Source: Clavulina sp. PMI_390 (Eukaryota; Basidiomycota; Agaricomycetes; Cantharellales; Hydnaceae). From it: DNA of 64,000 nucleotides. Every line of letters starts with the position of its first letter. Position 1 is the first letter of the stretch. The notes beneath the pieces were generated by a model. It saw only the letters and a list, made by a program, of their open reading frames with translations. It had not been told where the DNA came from and ran no database searches. The stretch is from contig WIDE01000072.1 in NCBI GenBank assembly GCA_015039315.1, positions 1-64,000 of the forward strand, in the 5' to 3' direction. Shown here piece after piece: positions 1-11,639 of this stretch. The position numbers were made by a program, and so were the translations under genes.

Positions 1-1524
1 ATGCGAGACTACTCCATCTATATTCCACTAACCGACAATTAGCACTGGGAGATCAGGATTCATATATGCGTGCTTCCCTATCGGGCTTTCCTCAGACCGG
101 GAATGAGTGCTATCAACTTGCTTGTTGGAGAGCATGAATCAGACGTTTACGTTTCCAATTATTCCCTGCCCATATGGAGATGAGTCCGAAGATTTCTTAT
201 TTATATTAAGCATGCATGGCGGTGCTCTCTCATTTGAGAAAATACCTAATACGTTCGGCTCCCGTGTGCTTGTTCGCGTCACGGCCAGAGTCGCGAAGTT
301 GTGAGACCTCATTGTTCCCACGCCAAGAACCGAACTACGAATAGATGAGGATCAACGCAATTCCTCTCCATAGAGGATGGCACTGTAACTCCCAATGTCG
401 CAACAAGAGACCAGAGCTACTTGTTCCACCGCTATGAGCTGGCTGGGAAGGCCTGGGAGGGAAATGATAGAATCAGCGAGCCACAGACAACCATACTCCG
501 AGTTTGCTTGAGATTTATTCTTTGATGGATCTGGGTATAGGCGATTCTAAGGCACTCACCAAGAGCGTATATAGGAGAGACCCTATAAACATAAGGTGAG
601 GTCCCTAAGACTACATGTGGTCTTACAGCAGCACCGGGGATTGTGGTAGTCACCAGCGGCTGACCCGGTGGTGGATATCACATTGAGCATATGCTTCTCA
701 CTTCCCCGGAACAGCTTTTTCGGAGGCAGCTTCTTGGCTGACAATAGCGGAGCATAGTGGTGAAGATTGAGTTCTATGTGATCTTGACTCCTATCGACAA
801 AAGCCACATATATCTGAAGTATATGTCCTCGACTTTCTGGTTGCCTGTGTGAGGGCCATCTATGTTGCAAAGAAGAATACTCACGGTTTTGGGGGCCAGG
901 TAATGACTCATAATCGCCAATCAGCCCCACCACGGGGTTTACCGTTGGTTTTGCGGCGCTTCCGAGGCTTCCTCTGTGTGGGCCGATCTCGTCCGACTCT
1001 TGACTCGCTTCATTTAATGCCAAATATCGTCAGACTTTTAGTAAAATCACCAATCTGACTAGTTTAGCCATTATTTCCGCCACTTCTATCATACCAGTGT
1101 GGCAGGACTCTAGAAGATAACCAGTTCACACGGATTAACAGTCAATCGAAATCTTAGTAACCAGTGTGTGCTGTACAATCCGGTGAAAGCCCTAATGCGG
1201 TCTAGTAGTCTACTAGATGAAGGAAGTTACGTTGGATCGTACTGCATCGGAGCGCGCTCCTGGGGCTGTCCTCTAGTGCCACAATTGTACCTATAGTACT
1301 GCCTAAAAGGTCGATCAATTGGGAAACTTTGCCGAAAATGGTGCCGGCGGTGTTTGATCCAACGCTATCAAATGTTCTGGGATTTTAATTCTGGGAGCCT
1401 GCCAATCTGAGTCGACGGAAAATTCAGGGCCTCAATATTTTACGTACTCTCATCTTTTTCTTCCATCCTACCTGGGCCTAGACCCCGAGCCCGTCAGCTC
1501 GCCATACAATATGAATAAGGCTCA
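1..1524. other. Gene-poor stretch, no supported gene
   Basis: I see no reading frame here with protein-family features or convincing splice structure. Short open frames exist on both strands but look random. The stretch contains a 17-bp odd palindrome at 1201-1217, with 8-bp arms and a single central base, and two similar accagtgtg words near 1095 and 1161. It may be intergenic or decayed sequence. Confidence 0.5.
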
Positions 1525-1742
1525 CTAGAACATACCAATTAACAAACAGCCGTCATCCAACTGCGCTGCTGTGCATCGACCAGAGGCTGCGCAGGAAGGA
1601 GCTACAGCCATGAATCTATGAGCTAGACCCAGAGTTACAAGAATTTCCAACACTTACTCGAGCCACCAGTGGGATAATCGCGTTCTTCTGGACAAGTGGT
1701 CGGGCTTGCCAAAGAACCCATGGCGCCGAGGAGGCCTATCAT
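1525..1742 (-). CDS. Small cysteine-rich secreted protein, start codon probably damaged
   Basis: Two-exon model: 1742-1658 and 1601-1525, with a 56-nt GTAAGT...TAG intron, giving 53 aa. The N terminus is hydrophobic (MIGLLGAMGSLASP), consistent with a secretion signal, and the mature part has four cysteines (one in TTCPEE, then SC, RC and GC). The pattern RCTAAQLDDGC resembles VCTAALSAEGC in the gene at 10338-10599, so the two are probably paralogues. In frame upstream of the chosen ATG the codons read I-K-F-F-A-T-V-I, and the intact relative begins M-K-F-F. The original start at 1766-1764 therefore seems changed from ATG to ATC, leaving a shorter signal peptide. A TATAAATA box on this strand lies at 1821-1829. 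The function is unknown. It could be an effector-like or surface protein, or a decaying gene. Both the acceptor and the 3' end are uncertain. Confidence 0.45.
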
Positions 1743-1820
1743 GATGACCGTTGCGAAGAACTTGATGGGGGGATGAGATGGTCAATTGACACTGGAGGGG
1801 TCATGCTGCCACCGGCCCTG

Positions 1821-1829
1821 GTATTTATA
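1821..1829 (-). promoter_or_regulatory. TATA box of the small secreted protein gene
   Basis: On the minus strand the sequence reads TATAAATAC. It lies about 55 bp upstream of the presumed ancestral start (1766) and about 80 bp upstream of the ATG at 1742. This is a normal distance for a highly expressed fungal gene and supports the gene call. Confidence 0.5.
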
Positions 1830-3024
1830 CCGTTCCATGCTGTACACAACGCCATTCACATACCTACACTCAGGCCCCAAGTAGATTTCTAGTCTCTCCA
1901 AGGACGCTTCCAGGTGGCTCGACAAGGAGAAATGCGGTTCTTATTGTGCTCATAGACCCTAACAGAGGGCTGATTCGCGTCAAAGTAGAAGAAAATCATT
2001 ATTCATCCCTAGGAGCCCACGACTGCATAGCACCGCCTTGGCATCGGTAGCAGTAACTGGACTATGAAGGGCGAGAATAAACTGTATACGTTTATTCATT
2101 TTTCCTCATTCAAGATGACGAGAACATCAGAGCTACAGCCCCCGTGCTGAGCAGGCTTCGTGGGTCGTACATACTGAGACTTTGAGATGTTGAATCCGCT
2201 CGTCCGACATCCGCTTGGCCCACACGCTTACTGCTTGGTATATTTAGCCAGGCACCATCAAAGGCATAATCCAACGCCAAGAGGAGGGTTCCATATAGAC
2301 TAGCAATGACATTATGTTTTTTCCATGGTGCTTCATAGACAAATTCCACCTTCGTGAATCGCTACGTGGTGTCAGGTGAATTGTAATTGCACCTCGGGCC
2401 TCGGTGATCTATGTTAGATAACCAGGCTAAAACGTGTGGTCCACGGAGGAGTGAAAGCATTTAGGCGGCTATTTTAGTACCTATAGTCAAACCCGCGAGC
2501 CCAACAGATCCGAACTTTAACAGAAGTAAGCATCGGCAGACGTGCCCTGTAAAAAGTAGCAATGGAGACCAAGACTCGCTATTTATGGTGAGTCTCGTGA
2601 CCTGGTGGTTGTTGAGGCAGCCTGGATGCGCGTTTCATGGTTCCCAGGTTTGCGTTCATTAGTAGCAGAGTTTTTATGGTAGAAAGAGCGGAAGTTGCAC
2701 GGAATCTCGTGTAATTGCGCTTTCGACCTGTCACGATGACAGAAACCATTGAGTGTTGCTATCGTATCCACCTTAAGGACTCCACCTACATGCATAATAA
2801 ATGATATAAAATATATTTTTAGCACTCTTAATACCTTACCAAATCATGAAGACGAGAGTCCTAGACGTTGGCACATATCGGTCGTGTGCGCAAGGTTCGC
2901 CTGCGCTCAACTGAATTGAAGCCGTGCGTATCTGTGACGCAATATCCAATCGCAGCAGCCAAGCCTTCCGTCTTCCTCCTCCATTCTCCTTCCACCTCCT
3001 CCAATCCCTTTACTCGCAATCGCT
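1830..3024. other. Intergenic, includes promoter of the Vip1-like gene
   Basis: No coding region is supported. The last 100 bases before 3025 are pyrimidine-rich (tcttcctcct stretches), typical of the 5' leader of constitutive basidiomycete genes. Confidence 0.5.
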
Positions 3025-4233
3025 ATGGCCACCGTCCACACTATTGATGTACGTTTGCTGCCATGGTCTCCCGGCGAGGGACCTTGCAGTTGTTCCCAAG
3101 CTTGTTGCATATATGCTCCATCGATGACACCCCTGATTTCGCAGGTCTCCAACATTTCCCCGACCACCACACGGGAACAACTTTATGACTTCTTTGCGTG
3201 AGTCTCAGAGCTCAATACCTGCTAAAATGGGTTCCTAATCTGCGCCTCCTCTCCCTACGACGGGTCGACCCGTAGTTTCTGTGGAAGGATCACTGATGTC
3301 ACTCTGACCGAAGCTACCGAGGGAAAAACAAAAACTGCAACGGTTTCTTTCGAGAAGCCAACTGCAGCTAAAACTGCTTGCATGCTTAATGGTACGCTCT
3401 TTTCCGCCTTTGATATTGCACCATCCCTGTTGACGGGAATCGATTCTATGAATGACATGATCTTAATATGCCTACTCAAAATATTCCGTTACCTGGCCTT
3501 ATCCTCAAGGTGGCACCCTTGACGGAAACAACATTGTTGTGACCTCTGAGAAGGAACACGTCGATGAGCCTATCAGCAGCGGCACCCATCCGATCGATCA
3601 GACGGACAAGCCTCGCGCTGGCATCGCCGCCGAGTACCTTGCCAAGGGCTACGTCCTTTCAGATTCTATCCTTCAACGTGCCATCGATATGGACCAGAAG
3701 CAGGGTATCTCGACTCGTTTCTTGAGCTACTTGAACCAGCTCGACACTGAAGCGGGCAAGCGCGTGCTGAAACCAGGCGCTGAAGGCACCCCTCACCCCA
3801 AAGTCAGCGAGAAAGTATTGGAAACCGCAAAGACCATGGATGAGCAGCACCAGATCACGAAGACGGCTTCGGATGTGAGTAGCACTGGCAGCGCCGTATG
3901 AAAATTATTTCCGCTGTCCTCCCATTGCCTCGCTTTCCTGATCACAATCTCTCCACAGTATTACTCCAAGGCGCTCGCTACTCCGTTCGGGAAGCAGATC
4001 TTTTCGTTCTATTCCAGCACCTCCAAACAGGTAATCCCGCCTTCTAAGCAATTAAATACTACCCCTCACCTACGTTTATGATCTGATAGGTCTTGGACAT
4101 TCACGCTGAGGCCCGTCGTATGGCCGATATCCACAAAGCTTCGGCGCCCACTACGGCCAACCCTGGCCCTGTCTTGAGCGCGAAAGTTGCGGAGCAGCCC
4201 ATCGAGTCCACGTCGGACAAGAAGCTTGACTAG
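3025..4233 (+). CDS. vip1: Vip1-like RNA-recognition-motif protein
   Basis: Six exons (3025-3048, 3145-3197, 3276-3391, 3510-3874, 3959-4030, 4090-4233) sum to 774 nt, or 257 aa, with every junction in frame. Residues about 5-70 form one RRM: VSNISPTTTREQLYDFF matches the first strand and helix, and CGRITDVTL and TATVSFEKP the following strands. The rest (AEYLAKGYVLSDSILQRAI and FLSYLNQLD) is the conserved region of fission-yeast Vip1-type proteins, with a Lys/Ser/Thr-rich tail. It is expected to bind RNA; the target is unknown. The first exon encodes only eight residues (MATVHTID), which fixes the start. The gene stands alone, with no operon-like neighbour. The family assignment rests on the RRM plus the C-terminal conserved block. 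Confidence 0.88.
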
Positions 4234-5153
4234 TTTTCACATAATGCCACTGACTACCCTCTAGTACTGTGCTCAACGCATTTTGTGCTCTTTGTAATCC
4301 TACCTGTATAGCTTGAATTGATAAATGTCAAAGGACATGTTTTGCCGCATTTGGTACAGGATACATATGAGTGCATATGTGAGAAAGCTTTTGTGCCTGA
4401 ACGGTGGCCGTGAACGCTCAGAAAATCTGGTCACATGACCCGCTGGGCCAGAGCTCGTTGTCCCTCCGGAAGCCTACAACGCCCTCAAGGAGCTCAAAAA
4501 CTGCTGGAACATAGTCCCCTGATCTCCTTCTATCCACCGGTACCATTTATGATCTATTTTGAGAAGGTTCAGTTCGGACGACTGTGCGCCACAGGTCATG
4601 ACACGGATCCCTAAAGGACAGACGGAGCCAGACGCATCGCGCTTTTCTCGTCCGTCCATCGTCAAACCAGTCTTAATCCTTAGCGTGGTGTATGTAATGG
4701 TATTACATACACTTTTTAGCTCATCTCGAGCTTAGATATTACGTATGGGATCCAAAGTCGTATGGCAGGCAGCAACTCACATCCGATTTGGGGACAGATT
4801 GACAAGATTGTTTTTTCAAATCTACAAGATTCGATTATGAGTCGCTCGGGAGCGAAGAGCTACGTAGTCATAGGAGAATATCACGATAATACTGTATGAA
4901 GTGAGGGAAAGTCCAGTATCCCTCAGGTGGGGAGGAAGCCTTTCTCCCCACAATCTACCTACGCTTGCACAGAGAGAGGGAAGGTAAGGAAACAGTGTAC
5001 ACAGCAAGAGATCCCAAGAGGACATGTACAACAGATCGAGAAAATTAGCGTATGAGAAGAATATGGATAAGAGGCAGTGAGTAAAATGTAAGGAGACAGG
5101 AAGACCATGTAGGAGATGAGGTGGCAATGCGAGCGTCCTCTCTTGTGGGCGTA
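4234..5153. other. Intergenic between convergent genes
   Basis: This stretch lies between the 3' ends of the Vip1-like gene and the PAF-acetylhydrolase gene. No coding sequence is supported. It contains a perfect 11-bp inverted repeat at 4688-4712. Confidence 0.55.
4688..4712. repeat. Perfect 11-bp inverted repeat, 3-nt loop
   Basis: Arms gtgtatgtaat (4688-4698) and attacatacac (4702-4712) are separated by ggt. A short T run follows at 4714-4717. In RNA it would form a stable hairpin. It sits between two convergent 3' ends, about 450 bp from each, so its role is unclear. Confidence 0.8.
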
Positions 5154-7342
5154 CTAATGCGCGTGCACCAGCACCTCCCCGAAGACGCCTTGTAGAGTTT
5201 TCTTTTTCTTGTGCTCAATGACGACTTTGTCATGTCTAACCTCCTTAGCAAGTTCTTCGGCTAGCCCATCGGCAAGGAATGCGAGCGAAAGCTTTTGGAT
5301 CGTGCTTCCTAGCGTCTGTACACGTTGAGCGTTGAAGGGCATCAGCGCTGGGAAATCGGAGAAGTCATCGTGGCGGGCGCGAACTAGACAGGAGAGATAC
5401 GATGTATGTTTGGATTAGCGCGGACTGAGAAATGCGGCGAGAAAGACAATGATACGTACCAATAGTCATCAAGGTTGCCCCATTCTCTACCGTTGCCTCT
5501 TCATCCTCAGCGGTTTCATCCACATCCTTCTCGGTTCTCCATCCACCAGCCAGATCGCACAGCTTTCCGAAATGTTCCTTCCACAGTGTAAACCTCTCCG
5601 AGTTGATCACCGCCAATGGTGGACGTGTGAGTGGGGCGGAGGGATCCAAAGGGTTCGGGGCGGTAAGCGGAATGGGACCTGGAGTCGGGACAGGGTCCAC
5701 CCATGGGTCAAGGAGGAGGACGTGGCGGATAGGAAGGGCAGGGAATTGAGGTGGCGGAGGGGCAGTCAAGACCGCGAGCTGTGAGTTTACGTCGAGTATG
5801 TCGTAGACGGAGTTTAGTGAGCACGCGAGGTCATTTGCACAGACGGTAGAAAAGCATAAAGGCAGACTTACGGAAGTAGCTCCACCAAAGGAGTGCCCAG
5901 TCAACTCAAGAGTGTCTGCATCTACTGCACCCATCCATTGTGTCCAGTCATGCTTGTCGTCTGTCTCACACCGTGTCGGGCCCGCGGAACCAGTCTTGAT
6001 GATATTGGTGAACTCGTGGAAGGCCTCATAAATTTCGCGGGTGCGGAAGACAAGCTGGTCGGCACGGAAGGGCATCGGGCTTTCCGACGGCTTTTCCGAG
6101 CTACCCCAGCTGTGGTGTGTCATAGTGGATGGATCATACAAGGCCAGAGGCGAATGACAATGTCGTAATAAGTCATCATCATCATCACGGAAGTATCCCG
6201 AGATAAGCAGTCATGTTCAGATGCGGCGGCGAGGTGAAGTTGTTATAATGAAATGAGATGGTCCGCCAAATGAGGAGGATCAATGAATGGTTTGTTCAAA
6301 ACAAAGGTTCGTCAGCTACCATGCACAGAACTGGGATAGCATCATGGCCCATCGGGCAAGGATGAGCGAAAGAAACGAGGCAACCCACTTGATATCAGCC
6401 ACAGGAGAGTACAGCAGCGTTTTCCATGTCGTCTTGCCATTCGGGGCAGTGCTCCGCAGACGCACGTTCGGTCCGCTGCCATCACGGTGTTCGAGAGCAA
6501 GGACTACGTATCCCTCGCTGGCAAGGCGACCGCAGAACTGGGAGTACATGGTCCTCGAGCCAGCGAGGCCATGGGAGAATACTGCGAGGGGCCATTTGCC
6601 AGGTGTCCTGTTCGGGGAGAGGTTGCTCGGTACGGAGGACAAGGTTTTTTCAGACGAGGTGGACTGGGAGTCTACAGAAGGCGTGGATGAGGGGGACGTG
6701 GGTGACAGAAGGGGTGCGTCGGCTGTGAATGGGATCTGCCAGTCGCCGCACGCCAAGTCGCACGCATCCACCGAGGTGTCGTCATTGGGCACGAAGGGAC
6801 AGCATTCAACGATCGTTCGAGGTCAGCTCTCGAGTTGGAGGGAGTGATAGCATCAAGGACAGTACTGACGGTGATAAAGGCGCCATAGAGGTATATAATT
6901 GGCCACACGACCCAGTATCCAATTCCTACGCAGCATCAAACGAGGCGAGAACGAGCGTTAGAGGAGAAAAGGAAGGCTCGAGGAAATAGGAAAAAGCTCA
7001 CCTGCAAATTTCGCAAAGCCCGCGAGCGTCTCAGCCAGTGGTCTACATGGCAGACGGGTCAACGTCATCGAGGAATGAGTACATAGATCCGCGCAATGTG
7101 CCACCACCACCATGATCAAGCTCGACTGCTCACCTCAAGAGCCAGTGAACGGGCTTGTAGGCAGTGTGCTTGGAGAGGTCTGCAGGGTAATACACGTTGT
7201 ATAAGACCTCTTCCATGACCAGCGCGTGCTCGCCAGTTGGCAGTCTCGCGGCGCTGAACACCTCACGGCAGACTTCATGCGACATCGTCGTGACGCCCAC
7301 AGCATAAGGGCCCGCTGGCTTGGGCAGACGCATTCCCCGCAT
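5154..7342 (-). CDS. Platelet-activating factor acetylhydrolase-like phospholipase A2
   Basis: Serine esterase of the PAF-AH (plasma/type II) family. Such enzymes hydrolyse short or oxidised sn-2 acyl groups from phospholipids. Exon 1 (7342-7134) gives [16 protein letters not shown], which carries the typical fungal N-terminal block, and short exons follow at 7042-7002 and from 6925. A hydrophobic stretch ([16 protein letters not shown]) suggests membrane association. The family core follows: [15 protein letters not shown] (oxyanion region), then the nucleophile elbow GHSFGG, then LLLDPWVDP with the presumed catalytic Asp, and [12 protein letters not shown] with the catalytic His after a short intron. 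All three triad residues are therefore present. The C terminus ends VHAH-stop. A low-complexity acidic insert ([16 protein letters not shown]) lies before the His motif. The ATG at 7342 is the first in frame and fits the family. The ending is convergent with the Vip1-like gene. Confidence 0.9.
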
Positions 7343-8407
7343 CGTTCTTACAAGTTTGGGAGTGGTCGTGTGCGCTGCAAAGGTGTAGATGGGAGGTAAG
7401 AGGAGGGAGAACTAGAGAAAAAAAATATCGGGGCCCGACTGAACAGGAGCAATCTTGCATCTATGTATATGGCCTATGTATGACGCCCCCCGTCACCACC
7501 GCGCGCCCCCCGCTTATAGTAATCCATATGTCACCAATTCATAAAACACTATCTGCGCACGCCGTGTCTCCGTCGGTGAAGCTCAGCCCTCCGGGTACGT
7601 CAGGCAATGTTACTGCCGATGGCCAGCTGTTATTGCAAGCGGTCTTGGCTGGCTCAGTCGCGCTGAGCTCTCGGCTCGGCTCCACAAAGGATATACTAGC
7701 CCACATTTGGAAAACGAGACACTTGTGCCAAAACAGACCTCTGCGTCAAACCTTGATTGCCAAAATCTCGATCAGTTCCACAAGGTTCTAATCCAGGAGA
7801 ACAGAATGCATTTGCGCGGGAACTCGCCCATGCCCGATTCCCACCAGCCATTTTCCAAATTCAGCCTTCTTTCCCATATCTCACCCGCTGCTGCTTGCTC
7901 TCGGAGAATCCAAGATGAAGCGGCGGGCATAGTATCGTTGGATGGGAACAAAACAGCGGAAAAGGAGGGAAGGGGGGGACGATCCAGAATTTCAGATCAC
8001 GATCTCCTTTGCTCTCTCACTCCAAGTCGCAGCACCGAATCTCCGGCCCCGCGCAAACCCCAAACTAACGAGTTAGCAGTCAATAAAGAAAGGAATTCCA
8101 TTGATGGAAAGGAAAGGAGGGAACACAGAACTAAAGCGAGAAAGCTGGAGAGGGGACGAGCGAGAATGATGCGACTATAGACAAGCCAGGTATGTGTATT
8201 GAGGACGGAAGAGAGGACCAGGGTTCGTATGCTGCGTACGGACAGAGACGAGAAAGGAGTAGAGAGACGTGGACGGAAATCAAGTCATGAACAACGTTAA
8301 GGAGTACGACCAGAAAACGAAATTTTCTTTCTTCTTTTCAGCGTAAAGCTAAATTACTCGAACCACCCGCGCACAACGACGAGATCAACCGACAGGAGTA
8401 ATAATAT
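7343..8407. other. Intergenic: PAF-AH promoter and ARF1 3' flank
   Basis: No convincing coding exon was found on either strand. A pyrimidine-rich and G-rich patchwork is seen, including a G run near 7972-7978. Open frames on the plus strand at 7480-8180 lack recognisable protein features. Confidence 0.5.
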
Positions 8408-10337
<1,930 letters not shown>

Positions 10338-10599
10338 TTAGCACAAGCCTCCAACCACAGTGATGCAGCCCTCCGCGGACAATGCCGCGGTACATACGCC
10401 GTTGTCTATAATTCGAATACACCCATAAGTTATCCCTTCTACCAAAAGAGAGAGAGAGAGAGAGTATCTACGCACAGATGGTACCGTCGCAGTCACACTG
10501 TCTGGGGCAGGCAACTCGGGGAACGTTTGGCAATGCCGAGGCAGTAACGGTGCTCAAGAGAGCGAACCCAATGACGGCAATGCTGCTGAAGAACTTCAT
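10338..10599 (-). CDS. Small cysteine-rich secreted protein (63 aa)
   Basis: Two exons, 10599-10476 and 10405-10338, give 192 nt or 63 aa. The N terminus MKFFSSIAVIGFALLSTVTA is a clear secretion signal, with a likely cut after TASA. The mature peptide is about 40 residues with six cysteines (ACPRQCDCDG, VC, GC and the terminal C), consistent with three disulfides. The GVCTAALSAEGC block parallels GRCTAAQLDDGC of the gene at 1525-1742, making them probable paralogues. The 70-nt intron carries an (AG)9 microsatellite. A CATAAAAGG TATA-like box lies at 10677-10685. Such proteins in fungi can be effectors, antimicrobial peptides or surface proteins. No family was recognised and the role is unknown. 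Without splicing, the frame would stop directly after TIC-A, so the intron is needed to reach the last three cysteines. Confidence 0.72.
10447..10464. repeat. (AG)9 microsatellite in intron
   Basis: Nine AG units on the plus strand inside the single intron of the small secreted protein gene. On the sense strand this is a CT-rich tract just inside the 5' splice site. Confidence 0.9.
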
Positions 10600-10676
10600 G
10601 TTGAGGAGTATGTCTGTGGTTGACTTGGAGAGAGGAGAGGAGTTGGTTTGAGAGACTAAGAGCTGGTGAACTGCGT

Positions 10677-10685
10677 CCTTTTATG
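10677..10685 (-). promoter_or_regulatory. TATA-like box of the secreted protein gene
   Basis: The minus strand reads CATAAAAGG about 80 bp upstream of the ATG at 10599. The paralogous gene has its TATA box at the same distance from its current ATG, which supports both. Confidence 0.45.
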
Positions 10686-11639
10686 CCTCGTCCTCCAAGG
10701 TCTTGAGGTCGGGATTCAATCAAGTGCGCTATACGTTCTTGCTTCCGCATGGGTCTCAGAACCAGCGATCCAAAGCTTGATCCGATACCGCTCGGCCTCC
10801 ACGAGCTTCAGGGCATCCAACTCACTTGAGAATCGAATTGCTCAGCCTCATGACGATAACTATGAATCTATCCACTGATAATAATTGTATCCGCTGGCTA
10901 TCATAGCGGTTACTGGCGGGTCCACTGCCGCCGTTAATGCTGGAAGCAAGCTTGGAAAGGAACGAAATCATCGCCGAGTAATGAAGGTCCACAGAAGAAC
11001 CAGGGTTTGCGGGATATCGATGCCCTAGAATATGTTTTATGAATGCTAACTGCCGTTAGGTGCCATAGATGAGGAGCTACCTCAGACTCATGACCTTGAG
11101 ACATGTAACCATTTCTTGGAAGAGAAGTGTTCGGCGCAAACCGTTTATACCTTATGAGGGTCCATACATAAGCACGATAGCGCTCGCCTTGTACATGGCT
11201 GGATTCGTCTCATTGCCCCATTGCTGATATCAAGTCTGGCGGAAGCACCTTGTGGAGCTAGTTTTACGTCCGTCTTGGAGAGAAGGACGGAATGCAGCAG
11301 AGAGCGTGGCAAATCCAAGGCGCACAGCCTCAACCAGACTCGGGCATTAGCTGAAGAGAACGCTATGTTCGACAAAGTCCGTGCCCGAACCGAATTGCCC
11401 CTCCATTCAAGCCGCGCTGGAGCCATAAATAAGCATCCGCCCTCGTAAGCTCACCAGCATTAAAGAAGGACGAGGGGAGATAGATGGATATCAGTCACTG
11501 CCCTATTCTAAGTCTAGATTAAAATGTGCGAGTCCAGCTGATACTAATCTATTACGACCGTATGTCTGGAGTGAGGTGGTGGGTCTCAGCTCGCCGAGAG
11601 TGTGAGAGACTCACCGAAGGTGAGGGAAGCGCATTAGGT
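10686..11639. other. Intergenic, no gene recognised
   Basis: Separates the small secreted protein gene from the carotenoid cluster. Open frames at 11145-11448 overlap on both strands and have no family features. Confidence 0.5.

Noticed and set aside
583..1023. 146-codon minus-strand open frame near the window start
   Set aside because: No family features, no upstream or downstream exon, and composition like random sequence.
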